Below are positions 35,764 through 44,345 of a stretch of 64,000 bases of DNA, in pieces (the first letter of the stretch is position 1; each line of letters opens with the position of its first letter). Under the pieces are notes generated by a model, which ran no database searches, was not told the DNA's origin, and worked only from the letters and a program-made list of their open reading frames with translations. Source of the DNA: Sulfurovum riftiae (GTDB lineage: Bacteria; Campylobacterota; Campylobacteria; Campylobacterales; Sulfurovaceae); the NCBI RefSeq assembly GCF_001595645.1, contig NZ_LNKT01000012.1, forward strand, positions 62,001 through 126,000, written 5' to 3'. The position numbers were made by a program, and so were the translations under genes.

Positions 35764-37859
35764 GCTGTCTCCCTCTCCAGGATCTCGGCATCGCACTTTG
35801 GACAGTATTCATATTCTCCAGAGAGATACCCGTGCTTTTCACAAATGGAGAATGTCGGTGTCACGGTAATATACGGCAGCCTGAAATTGCCGATCACATT
35901 TCGTACCAGTTTCCTGGCAGCTTCGGGAGAGCTGATCTTCTCCCGCATATAGAGATGCAGGACCGTACCTCCCGTATATTTGCATTGCAGATCATCCTGC
36001 AGGAGCAGTGCCTCAAACGGATCATCGGTATGGGAGACAGGTATCTGCGAAGAGTTGGTATAGTAGTTATTCTCCGGTGTTCCTGCCTGAATGATATCAT
36101 CGTACCGTTTGGCATCTTCTTTGGCAAAGCGGTAGGTCGTTCCCTCTGCCGGTGTTGCTTCAAGGTTGTAAAGATTTCCCGATCTCTCCTGAAACTCTTT
36201 CAGCAGCTCCCTCATGAAATCCAGTACCCTTAATGCCATATCCTCTCCGAACCTGTCCGCTATCGTATGTTCATCCTGGGTAAAGTTGCGTATCATCTCA
36301 TTCATCCCGTTCACACCGATCGTCGAGAAATGGTTGTTGAACCCTGGAAGATACCTTGCCGTATAGGGGTAGAGCCCCCTGTCGTACATCTCCTGAATGA
36401 AGATCCTCTTTTTCTCCAGCGTCGAATAGGCATACTCCATCAGTTTGTTCAGTCTTTCCAGTAGCTTCTCCTCATTCCCGGCATTAAGGTACCCCAGTCT
36501 TGCCATATTGATCGTCACAACACCGATACTCCCTGTCATCTCGGCACTGCCGAACAACCCTCCGCCTCTTTTAAGCAGTTCGCGAAGATCCAGCTGCAAC
36601 CGGCAGCACATACTTCGGACATGTCCCGGTTTATACGCCTCTTCATTTGGCACAAGCTCTCCCTTCTCATCTCTTACATACTGGCTTCCTATGAAGTTCT
36701 GAAAATAGGAAGAGCCTATTTTTGCCGTGTTCTCAAACAGGATATCTGTATTTTCACCGTACCAGTCGAATGCTTCGGTAATATTGACCGTAGGAATAGG
36801 GAAAGTGAACGGCTGACCATTCTTATCCCCTTCTGTCATCACTTCATAAAAAGCTCTGTTGATCAGATTCATTTCTGCCTGGAAATGTTTATAGGTCATG
36901 TTTTCAAAAGAGGTGATCTGTGCATCTCTTTGTTTGGCAAGCAGCAGCAAGGATTCATCTTCCAGGTCGGAGAAAAGGTGCTTCTGCTCCCGTGTTGGTA
37001 TCTGCTCTTCAAGATCTGAAGGGACTGTCCAGTCAATGGTAATGTTGGTAAAAGGGCTCTGCCCCCAGCGTGCCGGAACATTGAGGTTGTAGACAAAACT
37101 TCTGACGGCTTTTTTGATCTCCGTAAAAGAGAGCTTGTCCCTGAACACATAAGGTGCCAGATAGGTATCGAAAGAGGAGAAGGCCTGTGCACCCGCCCAT
37201 TCGCTTTGCAAAATACCCAAAAAATTCGCCATCTGCCCCAATGCTTCCCTGAAGTGTTTGGGCGCACGGCTCTCTACCCTGCCCCTGACCCCGTTGAAAC
37301 CTTCATCCAGAAGTACCCGCAGACTCCATCCCGCACAATACCCAGTCAGACAGTCCAGGTCATGAATATGGTAGTCACCGTCCCGATGCGCATACCCCTC
37401 CTCTTTGGAGTAGATCGTGTCCAGCCAGAAATTGGCGATCACTTTTCCGGCAGTATTGTTGACCAGCCCTGCATTGGAGTACCCGGTATTGGAATTGGCA
37501 TTGATCCGCCAGTCGGATTTATCGATATATTCTTTAATGGTCTGTGTAGAGTTGACATAGGTTGTATCTTCATCGAGGCCAAGTATCTGCTCGCGCTGGA
37601 TCTTGTGCATATGCCTGTAAAGCATGAATGATTTCATTACTTCAAAATGCTGATGTGTATACAGCATTTTCTCTATAAGGTCCTGAACCTCCTCCACACT
37701 GATCTCATCCCGGGTTTTAATGACCTTCATCAACTCGGAAAAAACAGTTTTGTCATATGTTTTCACTTCACTCTCAAATGCCTTTTTTATGGCGTCTTCA
37801 ATTTTGAAAGGTACGAATTTCTGAGAACTTCCATCCCGTTTTATAATTGTTTTTATCAT
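35760..37859 (-). CDS. nrdD: Anaerobic ribonucleotide reductase NrdD, without radical tail
   Basis: 699 aa class III RNR that reduces ribonucleoside triphosphates without oxygen. An ATP-cone (about 1-90) is followed by the ten-stranded barrel (W-G-Q-S-P-F-T-N near 275; M-C-C-R-L-Q-L-D near 418, holding candidate catalytic cysteines; G-S-I-G-V-V-T-I-N-M near 441). It ends with a zinc-type C-E-K-H-G-Y-L-S-G and C-P-K-C, then stops after ten more residues. Family members continue at this point into the glycyl-radical motif, here encoded at 35261-35434. The stop overlaps the next ATG, so the split is built into the operon. Confidence 0.92.
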   Translation of the reverse strand: MIKTIIKRDGSSQKFVPFKIEDAIKKAFESEVKTYDKTVFSELMKVIKTRDEISVEEVQDLIEKMLYTHQHFEVMKSFMLYRHMHKIQREQILGLDEDTTYVNSTQTIKEYIDKSDWRINANSNTGYSNAGLVNNTAGKVIANFWLDTIYSKEEGYAHRDGDYHIHDLDCLTGYCAGWSLRVLLDEGFNGVRGRVESRAPKHFREALGQMANFLGILQSEWAGAQAFSSFDTYLAPYVFRDKLSFTEIKKAVRSFVYNLNVPARWGQSPFTNITIDWTVPSDLEEQIPTREQKHLFSDLEDESLLLLAKQRDAQITSFENMTYKHFQAEMNLINRAFYEVMTEGDKNGQPFTFPIPTVNITEAFDWYGENTDILFENTAKIGSSYFQNFIGSQYVRDEKGELVPNEEAYKPGHVRSMCCRLQLDLRELLKRGGGLFGSAEMTGSIGVVTINMARLGYLNAGNEEKLLERLNKLMEYAYSTLEKKRIFIQEMYDRGLYPYTARYLPGFNNHFSTIGVNGMNEMIRNFTQDEHTIADRFGEDMALRVLDFMRELLKEFQERSGNLYNLEATPAEGTTYRFAKEDAKRYDDIIQAGTPENNYYTNSSQIPVSHTDDPFEALLLQDDLQCKYTGGTVLHLYMREKISSPEAARKLVRNVIGNFRLPYITVTPTFSICEKHGYLSGEYEYCPKCDAEILERETA

Positions 37860-37888
37860 ATTTTCAGCTCCCCGTTCAACATTGGAGC

Positions 37889-37930
37889 ATTATAGTGGAA
37901 GCTGTAAAAAAAGGGTTTGACAACTGTCAA
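37889..37930 (-). promoter_or_regulatory. FNR-type promoter of the nrdD operon
   Basis: A symmetric box TTGACAACTGTCAA (37917-37930) and a consensus -10 TATAAT (37894-37889, minus strand) give exactly -41.5 from a predicted start at 37882, 23 bases before the ATG. Confidence 0.72.
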
Positions 37931-37974
37931 TAAATAATAAAAATACTTTTCTGCTGTTTTATTTTCATGATTTT

Positions 37975-37988
37975 TTGACAGACATCAA
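37975..37988 (-). promoter_or_regulatory. Second, upstream FNR-like box of nrdD
   Basis: TTGACAGACATCAA lies 58 bp upstream of the promoter-proximal box, near -99.5 from the predicted start. No -10 fits it directly, so it would be an auxiliary site. It also lies just past the end of gap. Confidence 0.5.
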
Positions 37989-37998
37989 TGAATTTATT

Positions 37999-39009
37999 CT
38001 AATATTGTGCTATGTACTTTGCCATATCGACCACTCTTTTGGCATATCCGTATTCATTATCCTGCCAGGCTGAAATTCGAAGAAGGTCCTCTTCTACAAC
38101 AGCCGTAAGGGAAAGATTGAGCACAGCGCTGTAGGGACTTTGTATATATTCCAAGGAAGATCCCGGCAGCTCCGTAACGTCCAAAATATCTGAGTAGGTA
38201 CCGCCGATTTCTTCACGCAGTACCTGGTTTACCTCCTGCACACCTGTTTTTTTACCGATCTGTATATGCAACTCATACAGTGTTGTACTCGGCACAGGCA
38301 CCCGGATACTTTTTGCATACATCTTCCCTTTTAAATGCGGGAAAAAGGTTTCCGTGGCTTCGGCAGCACTGCTCATAAGAGGAATGATGTTTTGTGTCGC
38401 GGAACGCGTTCTGCGAATATCATCTGAATAGTGTTTGCTGTCAAGCAGGTTCTGATACACCGTATAGCTGTGGTACATACTCATCATGGCCGACTCGATC
38501 CCGAAATACGTATCTACTATCTGAAATATCGGTACGATGGCATTGGCGGAACAGCTTGAGTTGGAAATGACAGGTTCATCTCTGTATTTTTTATGATTCA
38601 CCCCGTAGATATACGTTGGCATATCATCTGACGAAGGTGCCGAAACGATCACTTTTTTTGCCCCATTCCTGATCAGGGGCAAATTTGATGCTGTCGTAAG
38701 GAACATACCACTGCATTGCAGTACAACATCTATCTCCATTACTCTCAAGTCCATATTTGACGGATCAGCTTCCGAAAAAAGCTGTACCTTTTGGGTACCG
38801 ATAAAGAGTATGTCGTCCTCTACGTTTACTACATAAGGCAGGGTACCGTAAACAGAATCATACTTCAAAAGATATGCCATCTGTTCATACGAACAAATAT
38901 CGTTGATACCCACAAGTTCACAACATTCATCTTCAAGCATGATCCGTGCAACAGCTCTGCCGATACGCCCAAATCCGTTAATGAAAACTCTTATCTTCTT
39001 TTTGGTCAC
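37999..39009 (-). CDS. gap: Glyceraldehyde-3-phosphate dehydrogenase
   Basis: 336 aa NAD(P)-dependent enzyme of central carbon metabolism. Rossmann motif N-G-F-G-R-I-G-R at 11-18; D37 in G-I-N-D suggests NAD preference; catalytic C153 in S-N-S-S-C-S-A-N and H180 in Y-H-S-Y-T. These depart from the usual S-N-A-S-C-T-T-N and H-S-Y-T-N-D-Q, so this may be a second, specialised paralogue. The start is a GTG with GGAGG 13 bases away, rather far. An FNR promoter drives it, suggesting use under anaerobic conditions. Confidence 0.88.
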   Translation of the reverse strand: MTKKKIRVFINGFGRIGRAVARIMLEDECCELVGINDICSYEQMAYLLKYDSVYGTLPYVVNVEDDILFIGTQKVQLFSEADPSNMDLRVMEIDVVLQCSGMFLTTASNLPLIRNGAKKVIVSAPSSDDMPTYIYGVNHKKYRDEPVISNSSCSANAIVPIFQIVDTYFGIESAMMSMYHSYTVYQNLLDSKHYSDDIRRTRSATQNIIPLMSSAAEATETFFPHLKGKMYAKSIRVPVPSTTLYELHIQIGKKTGVQEVNQVLREEIGGTYSDILDVTELPGSSLEYIQSPYSAVLNLSLTAVVEEDLLRISAWQDNEYGYAKRVVDMAKYIAQY

Positions 39010-39044
39010 AGTATATTCTTTGCCTCCGTTCTATATTGAACCTA

Positions 39045-39086
39045 AGTATAGGCAGAAATATATTTTACACTCTTGATAAAAATCAA
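39045..39086 (-). promoter_or_regulatory. FNR-type promoter of gap
   Basis: A perfect box TTGATAAAAATCAA (39073-39086) and a -10 TATACT (39050-39045, minus strand) give exactly -41.5 from a predicted start at 39038. Confidence 0.72.
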
Positions 39087-39151
39087 ATTCCTATACACAA
39101 TAATATCCATATCATTGGATGCTCTCTTTAGAGGGAAGCTCAAATAAGGTA

Positions 39152-39179
39152 TTGCATGATAAAATACAATACATATTAT
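39152..39179 (+). promoter_or_regulatory. Possible promoter of the sensor phosphatase gene
   Basis: TTGCAT (39152-39157), a 16-base spacer and TATTAT (39174-39179) predict a start near 39186, just before the AGAGG ribosome site of the gene starting at 39197. Confidence 0.35.
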
Positions 39180-39196
39180 GACAAAAGAGGTTTGTT

Positions 39197-40885
39197 TTGA
39201 GAGTTATTTGGTTTTTACTGATCTGGTTCATATTGCTGCCCCTGCAAGCCTCCGCTGCTCCGGTCACCCAGGCCCAGCTGAGCGAAAAAGAGAAAGCCTG
39301 GATCGCCGAACATCCGGTCATCAACTTTACGGGTGACCCTGACTGGCTGCCCTACGAGGCATTTTCCAAGGATGGAAGATATCTCGGTATCATCCCCGAA
39401 GTCCTCAGGATCATAGAGCAACAGACAGCACTGAAGTTCAATGTCATCCCTACCAAGACCTGGGATGAATCCGTCTCGCTTCTAGAGAGCGGCAAAGCAG
39501 ATATGATGACGGTCAGCGATGCCTGGAATGACCCAAAATATCTTTATACCAGGCCTATGCTCTCCAGCCCGATCGTCATCGTGATGGACAGGGACCACTC
39601 CTACATTGAGTCGGTCTATTATCTTCAATATGATGATATTGCCATCGTCAAAGGCTACCGCTATGTGGAGCAGATCAAAAAGAAATATCCGGACTACAAT
39701 TTCCATGAAGTAAAGAACATCCAGGAGGGACTCGAAGGTGTCGCCACGGGGAAATACGATGCAATGCTTGCATCAATGGCCCTGGCGACCTATACTATAG
39801 AGACACTGCAGCTCAACAATATCCAGGTCATAGGGAAAACCGAGTTCAGTATCAAAATACTCTTTGCCATCAAGAAAGAGATGGCACCGCTTGTCGACAT
39901 CATCAACAAGGTCACTATCGATGAAAAGCAGGCACATGAACTGCTCAAAGAGTGGACCTATCAGAAATATGTCGAAAAAACAGATTACGGACTGATCGCA
40001 GAACTTGCCATATTACTTCTGGTCATACTTTTCGCCGCACTCATACTCTATTTTGTTTTCAAGAAAAAGTCGCAGAAATATCAGCAGATCAAAAACCTTC
40101 TTACCCGTACCAACAGCGAGGTTGACGATGCCATCCGGTACGCTTCGCTTCTCGATACACCCGATCTGCTCCCCTCGGATGAGATATCAACGTTTTTCGA
40201 TGACAGCTTCCTTGTTTCGCAGCACGGGAAGATCAAAAGCAGTACACTCATACACTTCACCGAACTCGACCCGGACAAAGGCTTGCTCATTCTGGTCGAT
40301 GCCAAAGGAGAACATATCAACGGTGTTCTCAACAGCCTCTTTTGCAAAAGGGTTCTCAAGAGGGTGATCGATCAGGTCAAAGCAAGAAAACTCGATGCGG
40401 ATCCGGCTGCGATACTCGGTTCACTGGAAAAAGAGTTGCAGCACCAGCTCGGGGAAGCGGATGCCCAGAGCAGACCGAACACCATCGGTTTCGATGCGGC
40501 AGTGGCCATCCTGGACAAAGCCGCCAGCACACTTCTCTATGCCGGAGCGAACATTCCTCTTTTCTATACGCAGGACCATGAGGTCAAGATCGCCAGTGCC
40601 GATACGCATTCCATAGGTTCCGGCAACACCCGTTATACGAACCATATCATCGAGATCTCCGATACGACAGACTTCTACCTGCTGACCAATGCATACATCG
40701 AACAGATCGGCGGCAAAGAGGTGCTGCCTGCCGGCAAGAGACGCATCAAAGAGATACTGAAAAAATATGAACTTCAGACTATGGGTACACAGAGAGACAC
40801 CTTTGTAAAGACACTTCAGCCATCCAAAGGCAAGCAACCCGAAATGGGAGATATTACGATCATCGGCTTCCGTGTCACCCTATAG
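39197..40885 (+). CDS. Periplasmic-binding sensor with SpoIIE-like PP2C phosphatase
   Basis: 562 aa. A signal/anchor at the N-terminus is followed by a solute-binding domain of the SBP3 type (about 25-255: W-L-P-Y-E-A-F, G-I-I-P-E-V-L-R, G-K-A-D-M-M-T-V). A transmembrane helix (about 268-289) follows, then a short coiled coil and a SpoIIE/PP2C-type phosphatase domain (about 340-560, with L-V-D-A-K-G-E-H-I-N-G, G-F-D-A-A-V-A-I-L and M-G-D-I-T-I-I-G-F). TTG start after AGAGG. It probably turns binding of a small molecule outside into dephosphorylation of an anti-sigma antagonist or similar; no partner gene is nearby. Confidence 0.75.
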   Translation: MRVIWFLLIWFILLPLQASAAPVTQAQLSEKEKAWIAEHPVINFTGDPDWLPYEAFSKDGRYLGIIPEVLRIIEQQTALKFNVIPTKTWDESVSLLESGKADMMTVSDAWNDPKYLYTRPMLSSPIVIVMDRDHSYIESVYYLQYDDIAIVKGYRYVEQIKKKYPDYNFHEVKNIQEGLEGVATGKYDAMLASMALATYTIETLQLNNIQVIGKTEFSIKILFAIKKEMAPLVDIINKVTIDEKQAHELLKEWTYQKYVEKTDYGLIAELAILLLVILFAALILYFVFKKKSQKYQQIKNLLTRTNSEVDDAIRYASLLDTPDLLPSDEISTFFDDSFLVSQHGKIKSSTLIHFTELDPDKGLLILVDAKGEHINGVLNSLFCKRVLKRVIDQVKARKLDADPAAILGSLEKELQHQLGEADAQSRPNTIGFDAAVAILDKAASTLLYAGANIPLFYTQDHEVKIASADTHSIGSGNTRYTNHIIEISDTTDFYLLTNAYIEQIGGKEVLPAGKRRIKEILKKYELQTMGTQRDTFVKTLQPSKGKQPEMGDITIIGFRVTL

Positions 40886-40967
40886 ACCGCGACCTGCGGC
40901 AGCGGCATTTTTTATGAATGACGCTCCGTGAAGGGAGAATGGGAACTTCATAGCGTTTTAGCCCGAT

Positions 40968-41009
40968 TTGATACGTATCAATCAAAAAGCAATCGATAGA
41001 AGATACAAT
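40968..41009 (+). promoter_or_regulatory. FNR-type promoter of nrdB
   Basis: A perfect, fully palindromic box TTGATACGTATCAA (40968-40981) and a -10 TACAAT (41004-41009) give exactly -41.5 from a predicted start at 41016. The leader to the ATG is 88 bases. The rest of the gap 40886-41103 holds no recognisable gene. Confidence 0.75.
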
Positions 41010-41103
41010 ATCCATCCACTATAACAAATTCGGATCACACATTGGAAATCAGCGAAATATATGGCTGTTCCCAGTGTATATTCCGGTATAAAGGAGTCCA
41101 AGA

Positions 41104-42117
41104 ATGGATGTCAAACACTATTACAACCCACAGGGCGAAGAGATACTCGATGAGAAGATCTATGGCGGATCACCCACAGGGTTTGTAGACTTCAACCGTT
41201 CAAAATACAGATGGGACAGCAACATTTACGACCTGATGAATGCCAATACCTGGTTCCCTTCAGAAGTCAACACCTCGACAGAAAAGAAGAATTTTGATCA
41301 GCTTACCGACAATGAGCAGTCCATCTACAAGATGACCTTTGCACAGCTCAGTTTCAACGACTCAGCACAGGAGGAGTACCTCAGCGATTTCAGGCGTCTG
41401 GCGAACAACCGCCTGGTCAAATCGGTCATCTCACTGCAGATCATGCAGGAGGTGAACCACTCCAAAAGTTATGCCGTACTGCTCGATGCCTGCGGAAACT
41501 CCGAAGAGGTCTTCAACCTTTACAAATACGATGCTGCACTTAACAAAAAGAACATGCAGGTCGCTGAGCAGTTCGCCAAATACATCGACGGAGGGTCTGC
41601 GGACAAGATGCTTCTCTCGGCCATGGCAAGCGTGAACCTCGAAGGCATCTACTTTCTGCTGGGCTTCTCCTATATCTATCTGCTCGGGGACAAAGTACCC
41701 GGTGCCAGAGACATGATCAAATTCATCGCAAGGGATGAACTCAACACCCACCTGCCGCTCTTTGCCAACATCTTCAAGACCATCCAAAAAGAGAACAATA
41801 TCGCCACTTCTACCATCGATGCCGCCTATGCCATGATACAGGATGCGGTCAATATCGAACTCGAATACGGCAAATACCTGCTCGACCAGTTCCCCATCAT
41901 GGGTGTCACCCCGGAACTGATGGAACAGACGGTCTACAACTATGCCAATGACAGGCTGGTCAAGATAGGACTTGACCCCATCTTCGAGAAGAGCGAAACG
42001 ACCTACCTTCAGAAACTGGTCACAAAACATCTCGAAATGAACGAGGTCAAGAGCAACTTCTTCGAGAGCAATGTCTCCAACTATGCCAAGTCAAGCATCG
42101 ACCTGAACGACTTCTAA
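41104..42117 (+). CDS. nrdB: Class I ribonucleotide reductase small subunit
   Basis: 337 aa ferritin-like diiron (or dimetal) subunit that holds the tyrosyl radical. Ligands seen: D86 (N-D-S-A-Q), E116 and H119 with radical Y123 (E-V-N-H-S-K-S-Y), E180 (N-L-E-G-I-Y). The last pair reads R-D-E212-L-N-T-H216, E-x3-H instead of the usual E-x2-H, an apparent one-residue insertion. AAGGAG lies 8 bases before the ATG. No nrdA is adjacent; it is followed by a TrpD2-like gene. The FNR box upstream implies control opposite to, or with, the anaerobic nrdD. Confidence 0.88.
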   Translation: MDVKHYYNPQGEEILDEKIYGGSPTGFVDFNRSKYRWDSNIYDLMNANTWFPSEVNTSTEKKNFDQLTDNEQSIYKMTFAQLSFNDSAQEEYLSDFRRLANNRLVKSVISLQIMQEVNHSKSYAVLLDACGNSEEVFNLYKYDAALNKKNMQVAEQFAKYIDGGSADKMLLSAMASVNLEGIYFLLGFSYIYLLGDKVPGARDMIKFIARDELNTHLPLFANIFKTIQKENNIATSTIDAAYAMIQDAVNIELEYGKYLLDQFPIMGVTPELMEQTVYNYANDRLVKIGLDPIFEKSETTYLQKLVTKHLEMNEVKSNFFESNVSNYAKSSIDLNDF

Positions 42118-42119
42118 AC

Positions 42120-43022
42120 ATGACCCCAGAAGCCTTCCTCCCCTACCTCAAATGTGTCGGTACCGGTCCCAAACGTAACCGGGACCTGACAAAAGAGGAG
42201 ATGAAGACCGTTATACGGGCTTTTCTGGAACAGGAGGTCGTCCCCGAACAGGTCGCCGCATTTATGCTGGGATGGCGTGTCAAAGGGGAGAGCATCGATG
42301 AGTTCGCAGGAGCCATTGAAGTCTTCGATGAGTTCATCAGACACGCTCCGCTTGCAAACTCCATCGAATTCGGCTACCCCTACGACGGCAAGGTCAAGAA
42401 CCCCTATATTTTTCCACTGACCGCACAGTACCTGGAACCGTTCGGCATCAATCTCTCTTTGCACGGAGGCCTGCTTCAGCCGGCAAAAGGCGGCATCACC
42501 CTCAAAGAGGTGTGTGACAATGTACCGTTGCCTTCCAATGTTCACTACTACGACAGAAGCGAATACTTCCCCGAACTCTACCGTTTCAGCGAAGTGCGTG
42601 CCAAACTGGGGCTGCGTTCCTCTTTCAACACCATAGAAAAACTGCTGGGCATTACACAAAGTGACACTGCCATCATCGGTGCCTTTCATAAACCATTTGT
42701 ACAGAAGTACATCGATCTCTACAAAGACCGTTACAAGAAACTCATTATCATCAAAGGGAATGAAGGGACACCGGAAATCTTTGGAAAATGCGCAGTGACC
42801 ATCGTCGAGAACGGTGAAGTGGAGGAGATAAAGGTCGACCCCAAAGCCTGCGGCATAGACTATGTCAAATCGACACAGCCAATTACCCTGGAAGAGTCTT
42901 TAAAACAGACGAAAGCACCTTCGGACGTTTTCCTGGAACTTGCAAAGTTCAATGCCGCAGTGATCCTCTTTTTAAACAAAAGAACCGACACAATCGAAGA
43001 AGGCTTACGAATACTATACTGA
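42120..43022 (+). CDS. TrpD2-like glycosyltransferase-family-3 protein
   Basis: 300 aa related to anthranilate phosphoribosyltransferase (YbiB/TrpD2 group). The N-terminal helical region (L-T-K-E-E-M, E-Q-V-A-A-F-M-L-G-W-R-V-K-G-E) matches the glycosyltransferase family 3 N domain. The substrate loops are altered: S-L-H-G-G stands where TrpD has K-H-G-N-R, so it is probably not a tryptophan enzyme. YbiB-type proteins bind nucleic acid. The gene begins 2 bases after nrdB and is co-transcribed; a link to nucleotide metabolism or repair is plausible but unproven. Confidence 0.75.
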   Translation: MTPEAFLPYLKCVGTGPKRNRDLTKEEMKTVIRAFLEQEVVPEQVAAFMLGWRVKGESIDEFAGAIEVFDEFIRHAPLANSIEFGYPYDGKVKNPYIFPLTAQYLEPFGINLSLHGGLLQPAKGGITLKEVCDNVPLPSNVHYYDRSEYFPELYRFSEVRAKLGLRSSFNTIEKLLGITQSDTAIIGAFHKPFVQKYIDLYKDRYKKLIIIKGNEGTPEIFGKCAVTIVENGEVEEIKVDPKACGIDYVKSTQPITLEESLKQTKAPSDVFLELAKFNAAVILFLNKRTDTIEEGLRILY

Positions 43023-43085
43023 CAGTATGGAGAGAGGTTTTACCCAGCATATGCCGAAAATACCTCCGTCGGTCTTCCTCTTTTT

Positions 43086-44183
43086 CTACTTAAGCTTTTT
43101 GCTTACATCGTTGATCTGCTGCTCGCTTTTGGTATGCAGTCTGAGTATCTTCTTTCCGTCAAGGTCAAAGCTTTTCATATCTATCATTTTGATCGACTGG
43201 TCCTCGTAGGTCTTGTAGTAGTAACGAAGGTTCTTCGTATCTCTGACTACTGTCAGCATCGTATAGTCAGAGAAGATCTTGCCTTCTTCTATTGTCCGTG
43301 CCACACCGACAGGGATGTCAAAACTGTTAAGAATATGGAACATCTGTAGCACTCCTCTTTGGGCTGTCTTCTCAGGAATGGAAGATGCTGCAAATGCAGC
43401 TGCTCTTACAAAACGTGAAGGCGGTGTGAAGTCTCCCGGAAGACCAAGCATTCCGGCACCCTGTCCCAGTGGTTTGACAGTCGCACCAAAAACCTTCACC
43501 TCATCAGGTGTGTGAGCAAGCAGATTCACATAGTTGCTCAGGTTGGTCATATGCCAGTCGAAAGTCGGTGAGTTGGTAATGACACCGATAGGATTGTTAT
43601 ATACCTTCAACTTCCCATCCATCGGCTCGATGACGATGCTTTTGCCTGTACGGTCATAGACGATGAAGTGGAACGGCTGTACCTGCGGAGGAAAGCCAGG
43701 CGTAAGCACAGGAGAGATCGCCACTTCATTGTTCTCAAGTGCTGTTTTGACCTCATCGACGGTCTCGAACATAGAGAGGAACCACTGTGTAATATCCGAA
43801 GAGGACATAGAGATCTTCTGGTTCTCTTTGGTCGTCACCGAATACTTCGCATACCCGGGGAAATAGAAACTTGCCGTTACCAGCCCCTTCTCGTTCATTC
43901 CATCCACGATCACTTCGTTGTCTACGAGGATCATCCCTACGGATGCATACTTCGAGGTCCACTTCTTTCCCTCACCAAGTGTGGTCATACCCGTGAACTT
44001 GGTCCCTCTTGGCACCACGACAATACTTGTATCGAGAAAGACTCCAAACTCCACCGTACGTCCGTTGATGACCGCTTTGTCTTCCGTTACTACCTGCGCA
44101 CCGGTACAGGCACTGGCCGTACTGAGTCCAAATGTCGTGACTGCTATTGCGATCAGTCCTATGGTTGTTTTTTTCAAATTCAT
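43086..44183 (-). CDS. Choloylglycine-hydrolase-family Ntn amidase (first)
   Basis: 365 aa exported N-terminal nucleophile hydrolase of the linear amide C-N hydrolase family (penicillin V acylase, bile salt hydrolase, acyl-homoserine lactone acylase). After the signal peptide, A-S-A is followed directly by C26-T-G-A-Q, the expected self-exposed catalytic cysteine. F-G-V-F near residue 48, D-N-E-V-I-V-D-G-M-N-E-K-G-L near 86 and the downstream T-N-S-P-T-F-D-W are family landmarks. AAGGA precedes the ATG. It is monocistronic and convergent with the TrpD2-like gene. The substrate is unknown. Confidence 0.85.
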   Translation of the reverse strand: MNLKKTTIGLIAIAVTTFGLSTASACTGAQVVTEDKAVINGRTVEFGVFLDTSIVVVPRGTKFTGMTTLGEGKKWTSKYASVGMILVDNEVIVDGMNEKGLVTASFYFPGYAKYSVTTKENQKISMSSSDITQWFLSMFETVDEVKTALENNEVAISPVLTPGFPPQVQPFHFIVYDRTGKSIVIEPMDGKLKVYNNPIGVITNSPTFDWHMTNLSNYVNLLAHTPDEVKVFGATVKPLGQGAGMLGLPGDFTPPSRFVRAAAFAASSIPEKTAQRGVLQMFHILNSFDIPVGVARTIEEGKIFSDYTMLTVVRDTKNLRYYYKTYEDQSIKMIDMKSFDLDGKKILRLHTKSEQQINDVSKKLK

Positions 44184-44345
44184 TTTTTTCCTTTGTATGT
44201 TTTATTTGGTTTCACCAATAACTGTCAACTATTTTTCTATTTATTTGAGTATACAGTATATCCTTTTTTGTTTGCGTATTTGCGTTTGTCCTGTTCATTT
44301 TTAAAACAATATGCCAACTAGCTCTTTTGCAGAACCCATATCATT

